Shown piece after piece: positions 38,566 through 47,490 of a DNA stretch of 59,381 nt. How positions within the stretch are numbered: the stretch's first letter is position 1; the number at the start of each line of letters is the position of its first letter. This DNA comes from Bacteroidales bacterium (GTDB taxonomy: Bacteria > Bacteroidota > Bacteroidia > Bacteroidales > UBA10428): positions 1-59,381 of the forward strand of contig JAFGPL010000215.1 of assembly GCA_016936215.1 (NCBI GenBank), read 5' to 3'. Position numbers and translations under genes: made by a program. The notes below the pieces were generated by a model. It worked only from the letters and a program-made list of their open reading frames with translations, made no database searches and was not told where the DNA came from.

Positions 38566-38601
38566 ATATCTTAAGATATTTAAAAGCTTTAATTACATTT
38601 G
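38566..38601 (+). promoter_or_regulatory. Promoter with palindromic operator candidate ahead of the aminotransferase
   Basis: A perfect 14-bp palindrome ATATCTTAAGATAT (38566-38579) lies 14 bases upstream of a consensus -7 box TACATTTG (38594-38601). The start codon follows at 38615, so the transcript leader is very short. The palindrome covers the -33 zone, where a repressor would block polymerase. The XRE-cupin protein encoded just upstream is the obvious candidate binder. Confidence 0.45.
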
Positions 38602-38614
38602 CAGAAAAAAACTT

Positions 38615-39907
38615 ATGAATCCACAAGCCGAAGAGTTGAACGTAGTTATAAGGGAAAAGAACAATACTTTGTTTGAAATGCTTTCCGACCGTGGTAAGAA
38701 TATTTTTTTCCCGAAAAAAGGAATTTTAGGCCAGACAGCCGATGCAAAGGGTAAAAAAATAAACGCGACAATCGGGGCTGCGGTAGAAGATGATGGCTCC
38801 CCGATGAGGTTCAGGTCTATTGAAAAACTTTTGAATATTTCCCCATCACTGGCTTTTCCATATGCCCCCAGTTTTGGAAGACCCGAGATCAGAAAGAAAT
38901 GGAAAGAGATGATCTACGAAAAAAACCCTTCGCTGAAAGGGATTGAGATCAGCCTGCCCGTTGTAACAAATGCACTCACCCATGCATTAAGCATTGTAGG
39001 TTATATGTTTATCAACCCTGGAGATACAGTGCTTGTGTCAGACCTGTTTTGGGGAAATTACAATCTAATATTCTCCAATGCCTATGGGACAAAAATTGAA
39101 AAATTCAACCTTTTTAAAGACGACAGCTTTGACCTTGCATCATTCGAACAAGCCCTTGCAACAATGAAACCGGGCAAAAAAGTTGTGCTGCTGAATTTTC
39201 CCAACAATCCGGCCGGATACACCCCAACAGTGCAGGAAGTCAAAGGAATTGTTACTGCGATTCAGAAAGAAGCAGAAAAAGGAAACCAGATGGTTATCAT
39301 TATGGACGACGCCTATTTCGGACTTGTATTCCAGGAAGGAATTGAAAAAGAGTCGGTTTTTGCATTTCTTGCAAACCTTCACGAGAATATCCTCACGATA
39401 AAAGTAGACGGCCCCACAAAAGAAGACTATGTATGGGGGTTCAGGGTAGGGTTCATCACCTATGGCATTAAAAATGGTGACAAAGCACTTTATGATGTGC
39501 TTGAAGCTAAAACTGCCGGTGCCGTAAGGGGAAATATATCAAATGCGTGTAACCTTTCACAATCGTTATTAATGGCTGCATTTGACTCAGACAGTTACAA
39601 CCAGGAAAAACTTGAAAAGTATAATATATTGTTCAAAAGATTTCTTAAAGTTCAGGAAACACTCAAAAAGCAGGAATACAAAGAATATTTCAGGGCATTG
39701 CCATTCAATTCGGGATACTTTATGTGTGTTAAACTGAAAGATGGAATTGACGGCGAAAAACTCAGGCATTTATTGCTTAACAAATACGATACGGGTATCA
39801 TTAACATGAGCAATGTTATCCGGATTGCATTTTCATCGGTGGCTGAAAAAGACATTCCTTTACTTTTCGATAACATATATCATGCCTGTAAAGAATTATC
39901 TGCATAA
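38615..39907 (+). CDS. PLP-dependent class I/II aminotransferase
   Basis: A 430-residue fold-type I aminotransferase. Visible landmarks are the substrate-side start YAPSFGRPEIRKKW, the Asn/Pro motif LLNFPNNPAGYTPT, the cofactor aspartate IIMDDAYFGLVFQ, the Schiff-base Lys269 in VDGPTKEDYVWG, and the carboxylate-binding Arg in GFRVGFITYG. It probably acts on an aromatic, aspartate-like or branched amino donor with 2-oxoglutarate; specificity cannot be read. It is 17 bases upstream of citrate synthase in the same operon, which suggests a link to 2-oxoglutarate/glutamate metabolism. Confidence 0.9.
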   Translation: MNPQAEELNVVIREKNNTLFEMLSDRGKNIFFPKKGILGQTADAKGKKINATIGAAVEDDGSPMRFRSIEKLLNISPSLAFPYAPSFGRPEIRKKWKEMIYEKNPSLKGIEISLPVVTNALTHALSIVGYMFINPGDTVLVSDLFWGNYNLIFSNAYGTKIEKFNLFKDDSFDLASFEQALATMKPGKKVVLLNFPNNPAGYTPTVQEVKGIVTAIQKEAEKGNQMVIIMDDAYFGLVFQEGIEKESVFAFLANLHENILTIKVDGPTKEDYVWGFRVGFITYGIKNGDKALYDVLEAKTAGAVRGNISNACNLSQSLLMAAFDSDSYNQEKLEKYNILFKRFLKVQETLKKQEYKEYFRALPFNSGYFMCVKLKDGIDGEKLRHLLLNKYDTGIINMSNVIRIAFSSVAEKDIPLLFDNIYHACKELSA

Positions 39908-39924
39908 ACCATAAAATTTTAAAC

Positions 39925-41262
39925 ATGAACCTGAAAGAACTTGCCCAAAACATCGAGGCCAATTATCAGATTGACCAACAGTTATATATAGATTTTAATG
40001 TTAAACGGGGATTACGGAACAAAGACGGAAGCGGTGTTTTGGTTGGTATCACGCGTATCGGTGGTGTAACCGGGTTTGTAAAAGAAGAAGAAGAAATTAT
40101 CCCGGTACAGGGCAAACTGCGTTACAGAGGAATTGAAATCAACGATATCGTAAGCACCATTGCAAAGGAAGACCGGAATGGTTTTGAAGAGATAGCTTTT
40201 CTTCTTCTTTTTGGGAAACTTCCCAACCTGAATGAACTTAACTCTTTCAAAGCGCTTATTGACAGCAACCTTGAACTACCGGCGGGTTTTAAAGAAAACA
40301 TGATCCTGAAAGCGCCGAGTAAGGACATCATGAACAAACTTGCAAGAAGTGTGCTGGCGCTGTATTCATACGATGAAAATCCTGACAGCATTGATATTCT
40401 TAATGTCCTCAGGCAATCCATTGAACTTATTGCAAGGTTTCCGGCCATGATTGCATACGGATACCAGGCCAAATCGCACTATTATGATAACAGGAGCCTG
40501 TACCTTCACAATCCGGAAAAAGCAATCGGCATTGCAGAGAATTTCCTGAGGATGATAAGGCCAAATAAAAAGTACACCGAACTTGAAGCCCGCACCCTTG
40601 ATATTTCACTCATTCTTCATGCTGAACATGGCGGCGGTAATAACTCAGCCTTCACAACCCATGTTGTCACCTCCTCTGACACCGATACCTATTCTGCCAT
40701 TTCCGCAGCCATAGGTTCACTTAAAGGCCCGAAACACGGGGGCGCCAATAACAAGGTGATGGGCATGATGGAGAACATCAAGCAAAATGTGAAAAACTGG
40801 GAGGACGAAAAAGAGGTAAGCGATTATATTGTAAAAATACTCAGAAAAGAGGCCAATGACCAGACCGGATTGGTATACGGAATAGGACATGCTGTGTATA
40901 CGCTGTCTGATCCGAGGGCAATCATTCTGAAAAAATACGCTTACGAACTTGCCAAGTCTACCAACAGCGAAAAGGAATTTATCCTTTATGACATCATTGA
41001 AAGGGTCACACCAAAACTCTTCAACGAGATAAAGGACAATACGAAGGTTGTAGCCGCCAATGTTGATTTTTATTCAGGTTTTGTATACAATATGTTGTGT
41101 ATCCCGCCGGAGCTTTATACTCCCATTTTTGCAATGGCCAGGATAGCAGGCTGGTGCGCCCACCGTATAGAGGAAATTATTGCCGGCGGAAGGATCATCA
41201 GGCCTGCCTATAAAAATTTGGGAACTAAAGCCGATTACATCCCCATGAAAGAAAGAAAATAG
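39925..41262 (+). CDS. Citrate synthase (citrate/2-methylcitrate synthase family)
   Basis: 445 residues. The catalytic triad is readable: His271 in LKGPKHGGANN, His322 in YGIGHAVYTLSDPRA and Asp381 in NVDFYSGFVY. The HAEHGGGNNSAF segment is also intact. It condenses oxaloacetate and acetyl-CoA; a 2-methylcitrate role with propionyl-CoA is conceivable, but no prp genes are nearby. It is second in the operon after the aminotransferase and ends at a strong terminator. With icd it supplies citrate-to-2-oxoglutarate carbon, as in Bacteroidota with a branched TCA cycle. Confidence 0.93.
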   Translation: MNLKELAQNIEANYQIDQQLYIDFNVKRGLRNKDGSGVLVGITRIGGVTGFVKEEEEIIPVQGKLRYRGIEINDIVSTIAKEDRNGFEEIAFLLLFGKLPNLNELNSFKALIDSNLELPAGFKENMILKAPSKDIMNKLARSVLALYSYDENPDSIDILNVLRQSIELIARFPAMIAYGYQAKSHYYDNRSLYLHNPEKAIGIAENFLRMIRPNKKYTELEARTLDISLILHAEHGGGNNSAFTTHVVTSSDTDTYSAISAAIGSLKGPKHGGANNKVMGMMENIKQNVKNWEDEKEVSDYIVKILRKEANDQTGLVYGIGHAVYTLSDPRAIILKKYAYELAKSTNSEKEFILYDIIERVTPKLFNEIKDNTKVVAANVDFYSGFVYNMLCIPPELYTPIFAMARIAGWCAHRIEEIIAGGRIIRPAYKNLGTKADYIPMKERK

Positions 41263-41281
41263 AAAATCAATATAATGATCC

Positions 41282-41310
41282 AAACCGGTAAAAATTTACC
41301 GGTTTTTTTT
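41282..41310 (+). terminator. Rho-independent terminator after citrate synthase
   Basis: The perfect stem AAACCGGTA/TACCGGTTT with a six-base loop ends in eight T. It lies 20 bases after the citrate synthase stop and separates that operon from the phosphate transporter gene. Confidence 0.9.
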
Positions 41311-41380
41311 GTCTTTAATTACCGAAAAACGGTTTGGGTTTATAAATAACTTCGTCGTATCAATTTTAATTAATTATACG

Positions 41381-42418
41381 ATGTCACCTCTGTTTAACCA
41401 CCTGTTGATACCTTTCCTGGTAGCAGTTTTTTTATCAATAAATATGGGAGGTAGCGGAACAGGCCCGTCCTTTTCGGTTGCTTATGGCGCCAACATTATC
41501 AGAAAGAGCCTGATACCCGGGTTGTTCGGAATAATGGTATTCTTTGGCGCTATTTTAGCCGGAAAGGCCACTGCAACAACCATAGGGAAGGATATTATTG
41601 ATCCGCAATACATGAATTACGGGCTTGTTTCCATCATCCTGTTTTCTGTAGCTGTTTCGCTGTTGCTGGCAAATTTGCTCGGCATACCACAGTCTACCAG
41701 TCAATCTACAGTTCTTGCACTTTCGGGGGCGGCTGTATATTTTGATGTATTGAATACCCATAAACTCTTTGTTGAAATTATCCCTGCCTGGTTTATTACT
41801 CCTGTATTGTCGTTTATTTTATGTTATTTAATCGGAAGGTATGTTTATATTCCTTTTCGCCGCAGGGGATTTTTCACATTCAACAATATTTCAAAACATC
41901 CCCTGATAAAAGGTTTCATCATACTTATGGCCTTATATGTGTCTTTTTCAATTGGCGCCAACAATGTTGCAAATGCCTCGGGACCTGTTGCCTCAATGGT
42001 AATAAATGAACTGAATATTAAAGCAGAAGGGAATCCCTTTATCCTGATCATGCTCCTTTCGACCATGATTGTGGCCCCCAGTTTTGGAATAGGTAGTTCG
42101 GTATTTGGGAACAAAATTGTGGAAAAAGCCGGCAAGGGGATCATACTTTTCGGGCCTATAGAGGCTATTATAATTTCGTTTATTACCGGCACGATCCTCC
42201 TTCTTGTTTCTGTTACAAAAGGAATACCAACATCGCTGGTACAATTAAGCACGGCAGGCATAATTGGAATGGGTGTGGCAAAAGTAGGATACAGAAACAT
42301 CTTCAGAAAAACCGAAGTCAACAAATTCTTCCTGGTGTGGCTCATCGCGCCGGTTATGTCCTTTTCACTGTCGCTGCTGCTAACATATATCTTCGATAAA
42401 TATAGTCTCTTAAACTGA
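41381..42418 (+). CDS. PiT-type inorganic phosphate transporter
   Basis: 345 residues from the ATG at 41381; the frame upstream runs into the terminator region and is excluded. About ten membrane helices form two homologous halves. The second half has the clear PiT signature IGANNVANASGPVASM. The first-half copy is altered (NMGGSGTGPSFSVAYGAN). PiT carriers take up phosphate with H+ or Na+. The altered first motif could mean a different coupling ion or substrate. Its 3' end overlaps the convergent spermidine-synthase-like gene by nine bases, so no terminator separates them. Confidence 0.88.
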   Translation: MSPLFNHLLIPFLVAVFLSINMGGSGTGPSFSVAYGANIIRKSLIPGLFGIMVFFGAILAGKATATTIGKDIIDPQYMNYGLVSIILFSVAVSLLLANLLGIPQSTSQSTVLALSGAAVYFDVLNTHKLFVEIIPAWFITPVLSFILCYLIGRYVYIPFRRRGFFTFNNISKHPLIKGFIILMALYVSFSIGANNVANASGPVASMVINELNIKAEGNPFILIMLLSTMIVAPSFGIGSSVFGNKIVEKAGKGIILFGPIEAIIISFITGTILLLVSVTKGIPTSLVQLSTAGIIGMGVAKVGYRNIFRKTEVNKFFLVWLIAPVMSFSLSLLLTYIFDKYSLLN

Positions 42419-44929
42419 AAGCTTTGCCGATTTTATATATACCACCAGCCATGTAAGCAATGATAGACCTGCAGTAACAGCTATTGTCCAATATAATCCC
42501 AGCAACGGAATAAGTATAATGGAGGTAAAAAATGCCCCGATTGCCGAACCTAAAAGATCGTAAGAATAAATGCCGGCTGCAATATTTTTTACTTTTCCCT
42601 GATAAGTGCCTGAAGCTAAAGAAAAGAAGATGCCGACAAGGAATGCAACTAAAAACAAAATACCGAAACAAACAATAAAAACAAGCGCTTTATATTCTGT
42701 CAACGTCCTGAGCAATGCAATAACCGGTAAAGAAATAACAATGAGCAGCACCATAAGGAGTTGCAGTTTTCCAATATCCTGCAACACCGGCCGGGGTATG
42801 ATTTTTTCACGGCTGGCAGCCCCCAGTGTCAACCCACCCATGAAAACAGCGAAAAAAGCACCCATTAATATATAAATATATCCATAAATCACCTGGAACA
42901 ATATGATCAGCAGAACTTCCATCGCCGATGCCGTATAACCCGCCATTAACATGCCTGTATTTGCCGGATGCGCACTGACAAGCAGAATAATGAATAACAG
43001 GATTATGACAGCAACCGGAAAAATGAGTGTTTTTCCTGGCCCAAATTTGCTTAGCCAATAGTTTATTGAAGTGAAATATGCTATGGGTGAAAAATCACGG
43101 TTTATTTTTGCCTCTGGTTTCAGTGATGAGGTAATGAGTTCTGCCCTTTGCGTGATCAATTCATCGTTAAGATAATATTTATTCACATATATGTTTTCAA
43201 TACCCTTTTCCTCAAATAACCCGGTAATGTTATACCTCAACGGATTATCAGACAATACAAAATGGTTCTTTTCACCCGGGAAAACCAATACATGATTAAA
43301 AACATTCTTCACTGTTTTGTATATTACCGAGTTTAGTTCCAGGACTTTGTCGCTTAAATAATTGGCCGTTGAAGAGAGCCCGAAAGCAACGATACCCCCG
43401 TGGTTGAGATTGCTTTTTATTTCCCTGAAAAAATCTATGGTATAATACCTGTTGATTTGCGCAGTTACAGGGTCCGGGAGATTGATAATCACCACATCGT
43501 ATTTTCTGTCTGTTTTTTTAATATAGAGCCTTGCATCCTCATTGATAACCTGAATACCGGGCTTTTCGAGCGCTGGTGTGTAACGTTGGCCCAGTTTAAC
43601 AATCCATGGGTTTAACTCCACATAATCCAGTTGCTTAGTATGGTATTTTAAAATTTCTTCTGTAATACCTGAAATACCCCCCGAGATAAGCAAAACATCC
43701 TTAGGGCTTTTATGCTGTATCATCGCGTAGTGAACAGCTTCTTCATTTTCAACAGTATTTTCGGTAGTAAACATCAGGACACTGTTTTCATAAAAGTTTG
43801 CCTGGTCGCCGTATGCTGTTACCACAAGATTGCCAAAAGGGGTATCTTTCAAATATTTAATTTCCTGATGCGGGAAGAGGAATTGTTTTGTCATCTGGTC
43901 AACATTAACCAAAAATGGAACCAGCAAAACCGAAAATGCCGTGAAAGCAAGTATAATTCGTGCATACAGATTTATTCGTGATATGAAAAGCGAACTTATT
44001 ACATTGATAAAAAACAGCATGGCCAAAACCTGAAAAGTACTAAGAAGCGATGCCAGCAGGTAACTAAATACCAATCCGCCGAGAATACTACCGGCCGATT
44101 CAAATGCATAGATTTTATCAATTTTCTTTTTCTTCAGGACTGCCGAATACATTACTGCGATATTGGTAAACAGGAATCCCGAAAGAAGGCAGAAAGGCAA
44201 GAGGATAAAAGTTGTGGAATATACAATTTTAAAAATACCAAATGCCACACCCGGCTGAAATACTATGTTTTTTAAAAAATTTGCCAGGAATACACCCACG
44301 ATGGGCAAGACACCCAGAAAAATAAAAGCAATCGCAATATGAACCGGCGAATATCGCTTTTCTTTAACCAGTCTGCCAAGAAAAGCGCCGGTAGCAGTTA
44401 AAACCATCCAGATTGCCAGAATAATGCCAATAATCAGTTCGTTGCCGTCAAAAACCATCAAAAACTCACGCAACATAACCACCTGGGTTAAAATAGTTGT
44501 AAAACCCAGCAGAACAGCAGACCATGCAAATGTTTTCGCAGACCATTTTCCTGTATCCCCTGGGAATTGTTCTTCAACGGATAAGTTAATACTGTCAGCA
44601 GCATCTTTTTTATGTTTCCTGAAAATATGGATAAAATAGCTCCAATGCCATAAAAAATGAAACACCGCGATCATAGTCATTCCTATCCCGAAATCAACAT
44701 GCCATATTAACATCTGTTTCAAAAATGGCAGCTTCAGCTTATAGTTTACCTGAATTGCAAGTATTAAACCAAGAAGTGCAGTAACCAAAAATGTAACAAG
44801 CAGGAGCAGGTTCCATATTTTCCTGTGTGTAACCCTCCTGATTATTTGCAGTTTGCTCAGCGATAATGATATAAAATATAACACCAGGGATAAAACAGCA
44901 AGAGGCAGGATAAGATAAGGCGAATTCAT
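42410..44929 (-). CDS. Polytopic membrane protein with spermidine-synthase-like domain
   Basis: An 839-residue protein. The N-terminal region (residues 1-105) has three helices carrying several histidines (MLIWHVDFGIG, VFHFLWHWSYF) that could bind heme or quinone. A block of hydrophobic helices (about 130-345) and a soluble methyltransferase-fold domain (about 355-575) follow, then more helices to the C terminus. The soluble domain binds an aminopropyl/SAM-type nucleotide by family (LLISGGISG near 411-420, YVELNPWIV, INEDARLY). However, the catalytic aspartate of spermidine synthases is replaced (NLPDP, Asn483) and polyamine synthesis is doubtful. The function of this family is unknown. It stands alone. 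Confidence 0.82.
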   Translation of the reverse strand: MNSPYLILPLAVLSLVLYFISLSLSKLQIIRRVTHRKIWNLLLLVTFLVTALLGLILAIQVNYKLKLPFLKQMLIWHVDFGIGMTMIAVFHFLWHWSYFIHIFRKHKKDAADSINLSVEEQFPGDTGKWSAKTFAWSAVLLGFTTILTQVVMLREFLMVFDGNELIIGIILAIWMVLTATGAFLGRLVKEKRYSPVHIAIAFIFLGVLPIVGVFLANFLKNIVFQPGVAFGIFKIVYSTTFILLPFCLLSGFLFTNIAVMYSAVLKKKKIDKIYAFESAGSILGGLVFSYLLASLLSTFQVLAMLFFINVISSLFISRINLYARIILAFTAFSVLLVPFLVNVDQMTKQFLFPHQEIKYLKDTPFGNLVVTAYGDQANFYENSVLMFTTENTVENEEAVHYAMIQHKSPKDVLLISGGISGITEEILKYHTKQLDYVELNPWIVKLGQRYTPALEKPGIQVINEDARLYIKKTDRKYDVVIINLPDPVTAQINRYYTIDFFREIKSNLNHGGIVAFGLSSTANYLSDKVLELNSVIYKTVKNVFNHVLVFPGEKNHFVLSDNPLRYNITGLFEEKGIENIYVNKYYLNDELITQRAELITSSLKPEAKINRDFSPIAYFTSINYWLSKFGPGKTLIFPVAVIILLFIILLVSAHPANTGMLMAGYTASAMEVLLIILFQVIYGYIYILMGAFFAVFMGGLTLGAASREKIIPRPVLQDIGKLQLLMVLLIVISLPVIALLRTLTEYKALVFIVCFGILFLVAFLVGIFFSLASGTYQGKVKNIAAGIYSYDLLGSAIGAFFTSIILIPLLGLYWTIAVTAGLSLLTWLVVYIKSAKLSV

Positions 44930-45001
44930 ATTTTAATCAAATTAAACCTTTAAAATATAGAATGTTACATTTACATTCATTAATTTCGGATTTTAACCCA
45001 A

Positions 45002-45045
45002 ATTGAGCAGTTTATTCGCTAAGCTCATAAGAATAATTGCTCAAT
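45002..45045. repeat. Hairpin with 8-bp perfect arms upstream of the TonB receptor
   Basis: ATTGAGCA (45002-45009) pairs with TGCTCAAT (45038-45045), and inner TTATTC/GAATAA extend the stem. It is one of two related inverted repeats in the 290-base gap between divergent genes. Confidence 0.45.
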
Positions 45046-45109
45046 CTACTTAAAAAATGTAAGCCTTTCACTAAAGAATATGGTAAAAAGCAACATTTTC
45101 TATATCGGG

Positions 45110-45165
45110 TTATACCTAAGTAAAGCGCTATTTCGTTACACTCATATCACTCAACTTAGGCATAA
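45110..45165. repeat. Inverted repeat with CCTAAGT arms upstream of the TonB receptor
   Basis: TTATACCTAAGT (45110-45121) and ACTTAGGCATAA (45154-45165) pair with one mismatch around a 32-nt spacer. The spacer resembles the loop of the preceding hairpin (CGCTA...CTCATA...CTCAA), so both may be degraded copies of one element or receptor-gene operators. Confidence 0.4.
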
Positions 45166-45219
45166 ATTTACAGAACAAATCCCAGAACCACATGTTTTTA
45201 TTCACAATTGATAATTAAA

Positions 45220-47490
45220 ATGCGTTTTCTACTTCTGAATGTTATACTGTTTTTGAATGCATCCTCATATGGCCGGATTAATGGTTATGTTTTCGATAAC
45301 ACCAGCGATGAACCTTTACCGGGTGTTACAATTTTGGCAGGTGAAGACTTCTACACGGTTACTGATTCGACTGGCCATTTCACCCTGGAAACCGATACCA
45401 TGCCGGTAACCCTGAGTATCAGTAGCCTGGGCTACAAACCTGTTCAAATTAAAGTTGTTGATCATCGGAAACCTGTTTACATAAGGCTTGAAATCTCGGA
45501 GGTCACTTTATCTGAGGTCACTGTTTCAAGCACGGCATTCAGGCAAAGATTACATACACTGTCAGGTCATGTCTCGGTAGTAACGGGTGAAAAGCTGTCT
45601 ATGGGAAATCCCGCATGGCTTAATTCTTCTTTAAACAACCTTCCGGGAATATTCATGCAAAGCGGTACATTAACAACCAACAGGCTTGTAATAAGAGGAA
45701 TTGGATCAAGAAACCCTTACTCCACCAACCGCGTGAAGGCTTATTTCGAAGGAATTCCGCTCACCACCGGCGAGGGAGTAACCACTATTGAAGACATTGA
45801 TCCCTCGATTATCGGTAAAATCGAGATCATCAGGGGCCCTGCTTCGGGTATCTATGGCGCCGGACTGGGAGGGGCAGTGAACATTTCCGCGGAAAGAGAA
45901 GCAACTGATCAGACCTCCGTTGCCCTTCATTACACAACCGGGTCTTTTGGTTTGCATAAAACCTCGGCAACAGTAAGTGTCAACAAAGAAAAGAGCAATT
46001 TTGCCGCTGGGTTTAATTATTTAAACTACAATGGATTCAGAGAAAACAACGAAACAAACAGGTATTCTTTTCACCTTTTATCTCATACAAGATTTGAAAA
46101 ATCTCATCTAAGTCTATTCTTGTACCATGTGAACCTTCATGCGTACATCCCCAGTTCATTAAGCGAAGAAGATTTCACGGATAACCCCGGAAATGCAGCA
46201 GCCAACTGGCAGAGCATCAAAGGGTATGAAAACTACGATAAAACACTCGGTGGCATAACCTATACAAAGCGTTTTAACAACAATTTTTACAACCATTCAA
46301 CTGTTTATGCATCTTTTTTTAACCAGTACGAATCACGACCTTTCAATATACTTGACGATCAATCGTTCATGTATGGAGGAAGGTCAAAGTTTACCCTTTC
46401 TTTCAGGGCCAATACGTTTGCCTTCGGAACAGAATTGTTCAGTGAAAACTATCTGTGGGATATTTTCGAAACCAATGATGGGCTGAAAGGACAACAACAA
46501 AGCAGTAACAATGAGGTAAGGTTTTATTACAACATCTTTTTGCACTATAAAGCTGAACTGCTCAATAAACTTACACTTACAGCAGGCATGAATTACAACA
46601 ACCTTGCCTATAGTGCCTCCCTTCATCATCTTACTGATTCAACCATTGATGATGAAAAACACTCCTTCAACCCGGTATTTTCCCCGCATGCCGGGTTAAA
46701 TATCGCATTCTCTGAGGCAGTTTCATTATATCTCCTCGTCAGCCACGGTTTTTCACCCCCATCGGTTGAAGAAACACTTGATCCCGAAGGCATAAAAAAC
46801 ACAGCCATTAAGCCTGAATCGGGATGGAACCATGAAACCGGCGTAAGGGGAATGGTTGCGGGAAGAAGAATAAACTACGAATTGTCATTTTACAGCATGA
46901 ATGTAAAAAACCTGCTTGTTACCAAAAGGTTATCCGAAGAAATTTTCACTGGGACAAACGCCGGCAAAACGGTCCATTATGGCCTCGAAGCCTCGGTAAA
47001 CTATTTTTTTGGAAACAGTGTTTCAGGGCAGGACAGAGTAAATGCAGTTTCTGTGTCGGCTTATTATTCAAAAAACAGGTTCCGGTCTTTTGAAGATGAC
47101 GGCAACGATTATTCCGGCAATCTTCTGCCTGGAATTCCCGAATATATGCTTACAATAGGTTTCAGCGGGTCGAAAAACAGTGGATTAAGTTACACAGTAA
47201 ATCTTCAGCATACCGGGTCAATGTTTTTAAATGATTCAAACAATGGCAAGACAAAAAGTTATACCTTGCTGAATGCCAAAGTCAGCTACAAAATTTTGTT
47301 TAAAGAAAAATACAGCCTTGATCTTTTTGCCAGTGTGTATAATTTGCTGAATATGCATTATGCATCCATGATACTTGTAAATGCACCCGAAAATATCAAT
47401 TCTTCACCCAGATATTATTATCCGGGATTGCCGGTAAACTTTAACGCTGGTATAAAAATAAGGTTAAATAAAAAACCATTACCTGAATAG
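45220..47490 (+). CDS. TonB-dependent outer-membrane receptor
   Basis: 756 residues from the ATG at 45220 (a TTG at 45208 would add four). A signal peptide is followed by a carboxypeptidase-regulatory-like beta-sandwich (INGYVFDNTSDEPLPGVTI), a plug domain (IRGIGSRNPYSTNRVKAYFEGIPLT is its core, EIIRGPASGIYGAGLGGAVN) and a 22-strand barrel ending in NAGIKIRL. It differs from SusC in size and lacks a SusD partner, so an iron chelate, vitamin or other small ligand is more likely than glycan. No riboswitch, Fur box or biosynthetic neighbour helps. The 3' end overlaps the convergent GroES-like gene by 12 bases. Confidence 0.92.
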   Translation: MRFLLLNVILFLNASSYGRINGYVFDNTSDEPLPGVTILAGEDFYTVTDSTGHFTLETDTMPVTLSISSLGYKPVQIKVVDHRKPVYIRLEISEVTLSEVTVSSTAFRQRLHTLSGHVSVVTGEKLSMGNPAWLNSSLNNLPGIFMQSGTLTTNRLVIRGIGSRNPYSTNRVKAYFEGIPLTTGEGVTTIEDIDPSIIGKIEIIRGPASGIYGAGLGGAVNISAEREATDQTSVALHYTTGSFGLHKTSATVSVNKEKSNFAAGFNYLNYNGFRENNETNRYSFHLLSHTRFEKSHLSLFLYHVNLHAYIPSSLSEEDFTDNPGNAAANWQSIKGYENYDKTLGGITYTKRFNNNFYNHSTVYASFFNQYESRPFNILDDQSFMYGGRSKFTLSFRANTFAFGTELFSENYLWDIFETNDGLKGQQQSSNNEVRFYYNIFLHYKAELLNKLTLTAGMNYNNLAYSASLHHLTDSTIDDEKHSFNPVFSPHAGLNIAFSEAVSLYLLVSHGFSPPSVEETLDPEGIKNTAIKPESGWNHETGVRGMVAGRRINYELSFYSMNVKNLLVTKRLSEEIFTGTNAGKTVHYGLEASVNYFFGNSVSGQDRVNAVSVSAYYSKNRFRSFEDDGNDYSGNLLPGIPEYMLTIGFSGSKNSGLSYTVNLQHTGSMFLNDSNNGKTKSYTLLNAKVSYKILFKEKYSLDLFASVYNLLNMHYASMILVNAPENINSSPRYYYPGLPVNFNAGIKIRLNKKPLPE

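Noticed and set aside
34676-41262. Complete TCA-cycle cluster
   Set aside because: Only citrate synthase and isocitrate dehydrogenase are present, on opposite strands and separated by dnaX; no aconitase.
42410-44929. Functional spermidine synthase
   Set aside because: The catalytic aspartate is replaced by Asn483 and no other polyamine genes are nearby.
44930-45219. Cobalamin or other riboswitch upstream of the TonB receptor
   Set aside because: No conserved B12-box-like or other riboswitch core motif is visible; only the two inverted repeats.
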